8,888 bases of DNA from Planctomycetaceae bacterium (lineage in GTDB: Bacteria > Planctomycetota > Planctomycetia > Pirellulales > JAEUIK01): the NCBI GenBank assembly GCA_016793185.1, contig JAEUIK010000260.1:1-8888 (forward strand), given 5' to 3'. The notes under the pieces were generated by a model. It saw only the letters and a program-made list of their open reading frames with translations. It was not told the DNA's origin and searched no databases. Positions 1-5,379 of the stretch are shown here, piece after piece. Made by a program: the position numbers and the translations under genes. Position 1 is the stretch's first letter. Each line of letters starts with the position of its first letter.

Positions 1-42
1 CTCCCAGAGGCCAGCTCCAGCAGAACACAAACCAATAGCCGA

Positions 43-1005
43 TCACTCGCCCAGCACGTAGGCGAACAGCAGCGGGGCCACGATGGCCGCGTCGGAGTTG
101 ATCATGAACTTCGGGCCGTCTTTGTCGAGCTTGTTCCAGGTGATCTTCTCGTTCGGCACCGCGCCCGAGTACGAACCAAAACTGGTCGTCGAATCGGAGA
201 TCTGCGCGAAGTATCCCCAATAGCGTATGTCGAGCTCGAGATCCTGGATCATCAACGGCACGGCGCAGATCGCAAAGTCGCCGGCAATGCCGCCGCCGAT
301 CTGGAAGAAGCCCACGCGGCGATGCGGGTCGTGCTCGCGATACCAGTTGACGAGCTTCTCCATCTGCATCGTCCCCGACTTGATGACGTTGTGGCTCTTG
401 ACCTTTCCTTCCATCACCCGCGCGGTGAAGATGTTGCCCAGCGTCGAGTCTTCCCAGCCGGGCGAAAAGATCGGCAGGTTCTTCTCCTTGGCCGCCAGCA
501 CCCACGAATTTTCCTTGGGCACCTGGTAGTGCTGCTCGAGCGTCTTGTCGCTCAACAGGCGGTAGAAGTACTCGTAGGGGTAGTAGGCTTCGCCTTTCTC
601 GCCCGCCTCCCGCCAGTAGTCGGTCAACCGATGTTCCATGTGGCGGATGACGGTCTCGGGAATGCACGTATCGGTGACGCGATTGAAGCCTTCGAGCCGG
701 AGGGCCTCTTCGTCGTCGGGCCCCAGATCGCGATAGTGCGGCACCACGCGATACTCGTCGTGGGCGAGCAAGTTGAAGACGTCCTCCTCGAGATTGGCGG
801 CCGTGCAACTGATCGCATGTACCTGGCCCGCCCGGATCATCTTGGCCAGCGAGATCCCCAACTCGGCCGTGCTCATGGCGCCGGCCATGGCCAGCAGCAT
901 GACGTTCCCTTCGGCGGTGAACTTCTTCCAGGCCTTGGCGGCGTCGACGGTCTCGCGCGCGTTGAAGTGCCGGAAATTGTGGTCCATGAAGGAACTGATC
1001 GACAT
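43..1005 (-). CDS. Deoxyhypusine synthase-family protein (probable polyamine/homospermidine-type enzyme)
   Basis: A 320-residue protein of the NAD-dependent deoxyhypusine synthase fold. It aligns along its length with the eukaryotic/archaeal enzyme: an AGAMSTAELG segment (41-50), the NAD-site-like CTAANLEEDV (67-76), GGGIAGD (237-243) and a C-terminal ITWNKL whose Lys292 matches the lysine that forms the covalent aminobutyl intermediate in deoxyhypusine synthase. The KHH triplet that normally follows the GG(G)V motif is replaced by AGD/F. Bacteria lack the eIF5A substrate, and bacterial members of this family are thought to transfer the spermidine aminobutyl group to a small amine instead, giving homospermidine or a related polyamine; the exact product here is inferred. 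The ATG at 1005 was chosen because GGAAAG lies 8 bases upstream and homology starts there; an in-frame ATG at 1104 would add 33 low-homology, arginine-rich residues. It is transcribed away from comF. The fold is secure; the substrate is not. Confidence 0.9.
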   Translation of the reverse strand: MSISSFMDHNFRHFNARETVDAAKAWKKFTAEGNVMLLAMAGAMSTAELGISLAKMIRAGQVHAISCTAANLEEDVFNLLAHDEYRVVPHYRDLGPDDEEALRLEGFNRVTDTCIPETVIRHMEHRLTDYWREAGEKGEAYYPYEYFYRLLSDKTLEQHYQVPKENSWVLAAKEKNLPIFSPGWEDSTLGNIFTARVMEGKVKSHNVIKSGTMQMEKLVNWYREHDPHRRVGFFQIGGGIAGDFAICAVPLMIQDLELDIRYWGYFAQISDSTTSFGSYSGAVPNEKITWNKLDKDGPKFMINSDAAIVAPLLFAYVLGE

Positions 1006-1263
1006 GGCAATGACTTTCCGAATTCGGGATCCCGCGCGTCTCAGACGCCCTCGGGCCAATGCGAGGCTTTTGGGCAAGTCTCCACATCTACCCCCAGGGG
1101 TCAAGTGGTTCTACCGGCGAACAAGGTCGCAGCGTCGGCTGACGCGCCGATTGCCCCCCACAGCGCCAGCCGTCACAATGCCGGCCGGCAATGACACCTG
1201 GCCAGGGCGAGGCCAGCCATAGTTCCCTCAGGCCGCAGCCGGTAGCGGTCGGCGCCCGACAAG
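1006..1263. promoter_or_regulatory. Divergent intergenic region with four perfect palindromes
   Basis: This 258-base gap separates the minus-strand synthase gene from comF and should hold both promoters, but I could not find a convincing -10/-35 pair on either strand. It contains the perfect palindromes CGGGATCCCG (1025-1034) and GCGTCTCAGACGC (1036-1048, central C), side by side 20-43 bases upstream of the synthase start. A second pair is TGCCGGCCGGCA (1179-1190), flanked by GTCA (1172-1175) and TGAC (1192-1195), and CCTGGCCAGG (1197-1206), 58-92 bases upstream of comF. They could be operators or mRNA leader hairpins. GC-rich DNA yields short palindromes by chance, so function is only suggested. 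Confidence 0.35.
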
Positions 1264-2037
1264 ATGGCCCGCATGTACGGTGACGACCTGCCGAGGGTCC
1301 AGCGGCGCATCGCGCGCTGGCTCGGCTCTGCAATGGATCTGGTCTATCCCCCGCAGTGCGTCGCCTGCCGCGCGGCGCTCGACGCGGAACTTCCGTCGCG
1401 CCCGTTCTGCGCGCTTTGCCGCCGGCAACTCGAAGCTCTGCGTTGTCCCGCCTGCCCGCGGTGCGGCGTCACGCGCGCTGCCAGCACCCCGGCCTGTCCG
1501 ACCTGCGCCGGCCAGCGCTTTCGTTTTGGGCAAGTCGCGCGACTCGCCCCCTACGAAGGCGCCTGGCGCGAAGTTGTCTTGCGCATGAAGCACGTTGCCA
1601 ACGAACCGCTGGCCTGGGGGGTGGCCGGCTTGCTGGCGGAAGCCTGCCAGGAAGCGTTTGCGGAGTCGCCGCCGGACGTCGTCGTGCCGATTCCGATGTT
1701 TTGGCGACGGCGGATCGTGCGCCGCATCAGCAGCGCCGACGTGCTGGCCACGGCGATTTCGCGCCGCCTCGCCAAGCCGTGCGCGCTGCGAGGGCTGATC
1801 CGCCAGCGACACACGCAGCCGCAGGGGGACCTCTCGCCACGCGAGCGCCGCGCCAACGTGCGCGGTGCGTTTCGCGCCCGCACGCCGCGCGAGCTCTGGC
1901 AGCGCCGCGTGTTGCTGGTCGACGACGTGCTCACGACCGGGGCCACGCTCAACGAAACCGCCAAAGTGCTGCGCCAGGCGGGGGCGACCGAGATCCAGGT
2001 GGCGGTCGTTGCCCGCACCGACGACCCGCGCGCCTGA
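1264..2037 (+). CDS. comF: ComF family phosphoribosyltransferase-like protein
   Basis: A 257-residue ComF-family protein. The N-terminal part has a cysteine-pair zinc-binding module: CVAC (32-35), CALC (49-52), CPACPRC (61-67) and CPTC (78-81), more pairs than are needed for a single zinc site. The C-terminal half is a type I phosphoribosyltransferase domain ending in the PRPP-binding signature VLLVDDVLTTGAT (216-228). Length is normal for the family (about 220-260). ComF/GntX proteins are cytoplasmic and linked to DNA uptake in Gram-positive and some Gram-negative bacteria, but their reaction and substrate are not established. No other competence gene is visible here. Alternative in-frame ATGs lie at 1273 and 1333; the last immediately precedes the conserved DLVYPPQC start of the family, and no clear ribosome-binding site favours any of them. 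It is followed by a strong hairpin and then hemC, so the two are probably separate transcripts or weakly coupled. Confidence 0.9.
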   Translation: MARMYGDDLPRVQRRIARWLGSAMDLVYPPQCVACRAALDAELPSRPFCALCRRQLEALRCPACPRCGVTRAASTPACPTCAGQRFRFGQVARLAPYEGAWREVVLRMKHVANEPLAWGVAGLLAEACQEAFAESPPDVVVPIPMFWRRRIVRRISSADVLATAISRRLAKPCALRGLIRQRHTQPQGDLSPRERRANVRGAFRARTPRELWQRRVLLVDDVLTTGATLNETAKVLRQAGATEIQVAVVARTDDPRA

Positions 2038-2045
2038 CGCGCTCA

Positions 2046-2069
2046 CCGCCGGCGACTGCACGCCGGCGG
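2046..2069 (+). terminator. Perfect GC hairpin after comF, possible terminator or attenuator
   Basis: A perfect 9-bp inverted repeat, CCGCCGGCG (2046-2054) and CGCCGGCGG (2061-2069), with a 6-base loop starts 8 bases after the comF stop codon. The stem is all G/C, so it should be very stable. It is followed by AAAGTCGTT rather than a run of T, so it is not a classical intrinsic terminator. It may still end or stabilise the comF transcript. Confidence 0.45.
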
Positions 2070-2077
2070 AAAGTCGT

Positions 2078-2083
2078 TATACT
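2078..2083 (+). promoter_or_regulatory. hemC: Candidate -10 box for hemC
   Basis: TATACT, inside TTATACTC, is five of six bases to the TATAAT consensus and lies 44 bases upstream of the hemC ATG in otherwise GC-rich DNA. No good -35 box is present: the position 17 bases upstream falls in the loop and right arm of the hairpin at 2046-2069. If used, transcription would begin near 2090 and give a leader of about 38 bases. Confidence 0.35.
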
Positions 2084-2127
2084 CACAGCGGCGACGGCTG
2101 CGACGTTACAGATTCCGGGCGAAAACC

Positions 2128-3060
2128 ATGGCACCACTGCGGATTGGCACTCGGGCAAGCGCCCTGGCGCGCTGGCAGGCCAACTGGGTCGCCGACCGAT
2201 TGGCCGAAACCTCCGGCGTGCGCCCGGAGTTGGTGCTGATCACCACCAGCGGCGACGAGGGATCGCCGACGGCCGTGGTCCCCGGCGCCGGATCGCAGCC
2301 CGGCGTCTTCACCAAGGAGATCCAACGCGCTCTGCTGGCGGGCGAAGTGGATCTGGCGGTCCATAGTTTGAAGGATCTGCCGACCGAGGGAGTGGCCGGG
2401 CTTGCGCTGGGGGCCGTTCCCGAGCGCGAGATGCCCGCCGACGTCCTGGTCGCGCGCGACGGCCTTGCCTTCGCGCAGCTCCCGGAGTCGGCGGTGATCG
2501 GCACGGGGAGCCTCCGCCGGCGGGCGAACCTCCTCCACGCCCGGGCCGATCTCCGCCTGGCCGATATCCGCGGGAACGTCGACACGCGCCTGGCGAAACT
2601 GGCCGCCGGTCACTACGACGCGATCGTCCTCGCGCACGCTGGTCTGAAACGGCTCGGTCTGGCCGAGCGCGTCACGCAGGTGCTGCCGTTCGACTTGATC
2701 TTGCCCGCCGTGGGGCAGGGGGCGCTGGGCATCGAATGCCGTGCGGACGACGCCCCCACGCGGCAGCGGCTCGCGGCGCTCAATCACCCGTCGACCCAGG
2801 CGGCCGTCCTGGCCGAGCGCGAGCTGTTGGCGACGATCGGCGGGGGATGCCTGGCTCCGGTCGGCGCCTTGGCCGAGCCCGGAAGCGACGATTCGCTGCG
2901 ATTGCGGGCTACCGTGTGCAGCGTGGATGGGCGCGTGAAACTCACGGCCGAGGCGACCGCCGCGCAATCCGACCCGCAGGCCCTGGGCCGGACGGTCGCC
3001 GAGAAACTGCTGGCACAAGGCGCCGCCGAGTTGATCCGCGCGTGCCGCGGCCCGGGCTGA
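2128..3060 (+). CDS. hemC: Hydroxymethylbilane synthase (porphobilinogen deaminase)
   Basis: Polymerises four porphobilinogen units into the linear tetrapyrrole hydroxymethylbilane, a cytoplasmic step of heme/siroheme synthesis. The 310-residue length is normal. Family landmarks are all visible: the N-terminal RIGTRASALARWQA (5-18), FTKEIQRALL (61-70), HSLKDLP (79-85) with the catalytic aspartate at 83, the substrate-binding GTGSLRRR (125-132), RGNVDTRL (148-155), AHAGLKRLG (169-177), and GGGCLAPVGA (238-247), where Cys241 carries the dipyrromethane cofactor. GTGSLRR replaces the more common GTSSLRR, a conservative change. The ATG at 2128 fits the family start exactly, although no clear Shine-Dalgarno sequence precedes it. 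No other heme gene is adjacent, so the gene seems to stand alone between comF and an exported protein gene. Confidence 0.97.
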   Translation: MAPLRIGTRASALARWQANWVADRLAETSGVRPELVLITTSGDEGSPTAVVPGAGSQPGVFTKEIQRALLAGEVDLAVHSLKDLPTEGVAGLALGAVPEREMPADVLVARDGLAFAQLPESAVIGTGSLRRRANLLHARADLRLADIRGNVDTRLAKLAAGHYDAIVLAHAGLKRLGLAERVTQVLPFDLILPAVGQGALGIECRADDAPTRQRLAALNHPSTQAAVLAERELLATIGGGCLAPVGALAEPGSDDSLRLRATVCSVDGRVKLTAEATAAQSDPQALGRTVAEKLLAQGAAELIRACRGPG

Positions 3061-3069
3061 CACGGGCCG
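3048..3069 (+). terminator. GC hairpin straddling the hemC stop codon
   Basis: CGGCCCG (3048-3054) and CGGGCCG (3063-3069) form a perfect 7-bp all-G/C stem with an 8-base loop that includes the TGA stop. No T run follows directly; the nearest is TTTTT about 35 bases downstream. It may protect or help end the hemC mRNA, but chance is possible in DNA this GC-rich. Confidence 0.3.
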
Positions 3070-3196
3070 GTGGCGCTACGGCGACCGCGCGGCTAGCTTG
3101 CCCATTTTTCGCGACCGCTAGTCTTTTCCAGCTTGCCACTCGGTCAATCCAGATCCGAGCCCGTTTTCGCGCGGAACCTACAACCGTTCGAATCCC

Positions 3197-3202
3197 TATA
3201 AC
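3197..3202 (+). promoter_or_regulatory. Candidate -10 box for the cysteine-rich secreted protein gene
   Basis: TATAAC matches five of six bases of TATAAT. It stands in an unusually A/T-containing part of the 208-base gap after hemC. The upstream GGAACC (3173-3178) is not a sigma-70 -35 box, though GGAAC resembles ECF-sigma -35 elements. A start near 3209 would fall after the upstream in-frame ATG at 3206, which agrees with the downstream GTG start at 3269. Confidence 0.35.
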
Positions 3203-3268
3203 CGAATGAACTCTCTAGAGGAGAGTTTGCCTCGATCGCGACGGCCTGTTTGCGCTGGGGAGTCGAAC

Positions 3269-3874
3269 GTGAAGCGACGCGTCTGGATCATTGCCGCAGC
3301 ATGGATCGTGCTCTCACCTGGATTCGTGGCCGCGGCCCCCCCCAAGGAAGTTCCCAAGTGCGATCGCTGCGGCGCCACCGACTGCTGTCTGAAGAAGTTC
3401 TGCAAGCCGGTGCCTGTCGAGCTGGAAGTGAAGGACGTCTGTTTCGATTGTAAGTGCGAGGATTTCTGCGTTCCCGGTCGCAGCTGTCTCATCGATACGA
3501 TCTGCCACGAAGACGATTGCGGCTGTTGGGTGGAGCGGGTTTGGAAGCCGACGTGCGCCGAGGTCCGCACCCGCAAAGTGATGGTCAAGAAGGAGGTTGT
3601 GCGAAAGTCGCAGAGTTTCAACTGGGAAATGCAGCGCCTGTGCCCGGCCTGTGCCTGCCTGCCACCCGCCCCGAAGGGAACGCCTCCGGGGGGGCAACCG
3701 CGCGACAGCGGTCCCGGCGGTGAAGAGATCGAGGAGATGCAGCCCGAGGATCAATCGGTCGAAGAAGTAGAGCTCTCGTCCTTGCCACGACGCCCCGCGG
3801 GCACTCCGTTAACTACGCAGTCCGCACCCGCACCCGCACCCGCGAAGCGCTCATTTTGGGCCTTCTGGCGCTAA
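3269..3874 (+). CDS. Cysteine-rich secreted protein of unknown function
   Basis: I do not recognise a named family. From the GTG at 3269 the protein has 201 residues: a classical signal peptide (basic VKRR, hydrophobic 5-20, likely cut after VAAA at 20-23), then a cysteine-rich domain (31-130) with 17 cysteines, including CDRC, DCC, CFDCKC, CGC and CPACAC. A proline-, acid- and alanine-rich low-complexity tail follows (131-193), ending in the aromatic/basic RSFWAFWR. It should be exported; the paired cysteines suggest several disulfides or metal binding. The GTG is preferred because GGGGAG lies 6 bases upstream and the signal peptide begins there; an in-frame ATG at 3206 would add 21 hydrophilic residues and bury the signal sequence. 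The gene stands alone between hemC and the pst operon, with its own candidate promoter. The reading frame is well supported, the function unknown. Confidence 0.75.
   Translation: MKRRVWIIAAAWIVLSPGFVAAAPPKEVPKCDRCGATDCCLKKFCKPVPVELEVKDVCFDCKCEDFCVPGRSCLIDTICHEDDCGCWVERVWKPTCAEVRTRKVMVKKEVVRKSQSFNWEMQRLCPACACLPPAPKGTPPGGQPRDSGPGGEEIEEMQPEDQSVEEVELSSLPRRPAGTPLTTQSAPAPAPAKRSFWAFWR
3825..3842 (+). repeat. Short tandem hexamer repeat in the tail of the secreted protein gene
   Basis: Three perfect copies of CACCCG encode the PAPAPA stretch near the C-terminus of the cysteine-rich protein. Such runs can change length by slippage; in frame, this would only vary the linker before the final RSFWAFWR. 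Confidence 0.7.
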
Positions 3875-3956
3875 CCCCTTCAACCCTGATGGGTTAAGCT
3901 CGTTCGATCGTGCTGGTTCCCGGCCTCTCGGCAGCCAGGAACACTCCGCGGGGAAA

Positions 3957-4002
3957 CCGAGCCGCTACCCCCACTGATCGGGGGATCGATTTGGCGGCTC
4001 GG
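3957..4002. repeat. Nested inverted repeat upstream of pstS
   Basis: The outer arms CCGAGCCGC (3957-3965) and GCGGCTCGG (3994-4002) are perfectly complementary over 9 bp and enclose an inner stem CCCCC (3968-3972)/GGGGG (3980-3984) with a 7-base loop. Two and nine unpaired bases separate the stems. It lies 82 bases after the cysteine-rich gene stop and just before the PHO-box-like repeat. On the minus strand the outer stem is followed by TTT, otherwise there is no T run. It could end the upstream transcript or be a protein-binding site. Confidence 0.5.
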
Positions 4003-4014
4003 GCGCACACACGG

Positions 4015-4036
4015 TCTTAACACGATCTTCACATAG
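4015..4036 (+). promoter_or_regulatory. PHO-box-like 11-bp direct repeat upstream of the pst operon
   Basis: Two tandem 11-base units, TCTTAACACGA (4015-4025) and TCTTCACATAG (4026-4036), share TCTTnACA and differ mainly at their ends. The cores TTAACA and TTCACA are separated by 5 bases. This is the geometry of PhoB/PhoP-family binding sites (11-bp period), and the cores match the TT-n-ACA hexamer known for Bacillus PhoP. A weak -10-like TACAAC (4043-4048) lies 9 bases after the second core, close to the spacing seen in PhoB-activated promoters. Another TTCACA occurs at 4067-4072. The site is about 160 bases upstream of the preferred pstS start. The match is by eye and the planctomycete consensus is unknown to me. 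Confidence 0.45.
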
Positions 4037-4125
4037 CGCCGGTACAACGGCGACGGTGGGCTGTGATTCACATCCCGCGGTAGCGGCCAGCCCGCGCCGG
4101 CCCAGGGGGTGCCTTGGATCGGCGT

Positions 4126-4158
4126 GCCGCCGCGAGTAGCTACTCTGCTGCCGGCGGC
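4126..4158 (+). promoter_or_regulatory. Hairpin in the pstS leader
   Basis: GCCGCCG (4126-4132) and CGGCGGC (4152-4158) form a perfect 7-bp stem enclosing the 12-base palindrome GAGTAGCTACTC (4134-4145). The structure ends 36 bases upstream of the preferred pstS GTG codon. If transcription starts near 4055 it would be in the 5' untranslated leader and might affect mRNA stability or translation. Confidence 0.4.
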
Positions 4159-4194
4159 TGTTGCGAACTGGGCCACGGTCTCGGAAAGCCTGAC

Positions 4195-5283
4195 GTGACT
4201 CGCCCTTTCAAGTCGCTGCAATTCCTCTTCGTCGTTGTCGCACTGGCGGCGGCGCTTTGCGGCTGCGACGAAATGGTGGCGCCTCCCGGCGAACTGGCTT
4301 CGCCGGCGGCTCCGAGTGCGACGACTGCGGCCAGCGCAGTGCCCGCAGCGAGCAGCGCCATCCCCAGCTCGATCGTCGATTCCGAGCTCCCCGACTACCA
4401 ACCCGTCCCCGGCGTGTCCGGGAGCCTCAAGAGCATCGGCTCCGACACCATGAGCAATCTCATGTCGCTGTGGGCCGAAGGCTTTGCTCGCTATTATCCC
4501 AACGTCAAGATCGAAGTCGAAGGGCACGGCTCTTCGACGGCGCCGCCGGCGCTGATCGCCGGCACGGCCGATTTCGGACCGATGAGCCGCGACCTGAAAT
4601 CGCAAGAGATCGACGAGTTTCAGGCGAAGTTTGGCTACCCGCCGACGACGCTCGCGGCGGGCATCGACATGCTCGCCGTGTATGTGCATCGCGACAACCC
4701 GATCGCCGGCCTGTCGCTCCCCGAGCTCGACGCGATTTTCTCCAAGAACCGCAAACTCGGTTACGATCGCGATCTGCGGACCTGGGGTGACGTCGGCTTG
4801 CCGGCCCCGTGGGACACGCGCCCCATCAGCACCTACGGCCGCAATGCGGCGTCCGGGACTTACGGGTACTTCAAGTCGAAGGGACTGGGAGGCGGCGATT
4901 GCAAGGACTCGGTCAAAGAGCAGCCGGGCAGCTCGTCCGTCGTCCAAGGGGTCGCCAGCGAGCGATCGGGCATCGGCTATAGCGGCATCGGCTATCGGAC
5001 GGCCGACGTGCGCGCGGTACCCTTGGCCAGTTCGCTGGGTGGCACGCCAATCGCCGCCGAGGCGGCCCATGCGTACTCGGGCGAGTACCCGCTGGCCCGG
5101 CCGCTGTGGCTGAATCTCAACTACGCCCCGGGCAGCGAGCTCGATCCCGTGCGGCGCGAGTTCATTCGCTACGTGTTCAGCAAGCAGGGTCAACAGGATG
5201 TCGTGCGCGACGGGTATTTGCCGGTGGGAGCCCCGCTGGCACGCCAGGCCCTGGCGGCGGTGGGCTTGAAGCTCGGGAGCTAA
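4195..5283 (+). CDS. pstS: Phosphate ABC transporter substrate-binding lipoprotein PstS
   Basis: Captures inorganic phosphate outside the cytoplasmic membrane and hands it to PstC/PstA. The 362-residue form begins at the GTG at 4195, which has GGAAAG 6 bases upstream and a lipoprotein signal peptide directly after it: basic start, hydrophobic 8-20, lipobox LCGC with the lipidated Cys at 24. An upstream TTG at 4114 in the same frame would place hydrophilic residues before the signal and is less likely. An Ala/Ser/Pro-rich linker (about 28-60) precedes the binding domain. Phosphate-site motifs are present: GSDTMSN (82-88), GHGSSTAPPALIAGTADFG (110-128) followed by MSR, and YGRNAASGTYGYF (214-226). 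The SGIGYSGIGY segment near 258-267 is typical of the family. It heads an operon with pstC and pstA; a PHO-box-like repeat and leader hairpins lie upstream, fitting phosphate-starvation control. Confidence 0.93.
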   Translation: MTRPFKSLQFLFVVVALAAALCGCDEMVAPPGELASPAAPSATTAASAVPAASSAIPSSIVDSELPDYQPVPGVSGSLKSIGSDTMSNLMSLWAEGFARYYPNVKIEVEGHGSSTAPPALIAGTADFGPMSRDLKSQEIDEFQAKFGYPPTTLAAGIDMLAVYVHRDNPIAGLSLPELDAIFSKNRKLGYDRDLRTWGDVGLPAPWDTRPISTYGRNAASGTYGYFKSKGLGGGDCKDSVKEQPGSSSVVQGVASERSGIGYSGIGYRTADVRAVPLASSLGGTPIAAEAAHAYSGEYPLARPLWLNLNYAPGSELDPVRREFIRYVFSKQGQQDVVRDGYLPVGAPLARQALAAVGLKLGS

Positions 5284-5322
5284 TCGGCCAGATGCGCCGA
5301 GTTGAGACAACCAGGCAGCGAT

Positions 5323-5347
5323 GCCGCCACGCACACCACGCGGCGGC
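5323..5347 (+). other. Weak hairpin in the pstS-pstC gap
   Basis: GCCGCC (5323-5328) and GGCGGC (5342-5347) could form a 6-bp stem with a 13-base loop in the 96-base gap between pstS and pstC. In many pst operons pstS mRNA is more abundant than the permease mRNA, and intergenic hairpins contribute to this. This one is short and could be chance. Confidence 0.25.
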
Positions 5348-5379
5348 CCGCGCCCAGCCTCTTGCCGGATGAACTTGCG

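Noticed and set aside
1..42. Left edge, downstream of the synthase stop codon
   Set aside because: Only 42 bases; no coding frame, stem or T run that could be supported.
1076..1104. TTGACC on the minus strand as a -35 box for the synthase gene
   Set aside because: No acceptable -10 sequence is found 16-18 bases downstream, so a promoter cannot be supported there.
322..1194. 290-codon open frame on the plus strand over the synthase gene
   Set aside because: It is an antisense shadow: the minus-strand frame shows the full deoxyhypusine synthase fold and an appropriate start with a ribosome-binding site.
1228..3063. Minus-strand open frames of 277 and 326 codons opposite comF and hemC
   Set aside because: Low-complexity, Arg/His-rich products opposite two well-identified genes. 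No start signal or homology seen.
4969..4995. Perfect 12-base repeat at a 15-base period (GGCATCGGCTAT twice) in pstS
   Set aside because: It encodes the SGIGYSGIGY motif, of a kind common in PstS-family proteins, so it reflects protein conservation rather than a DNA element.
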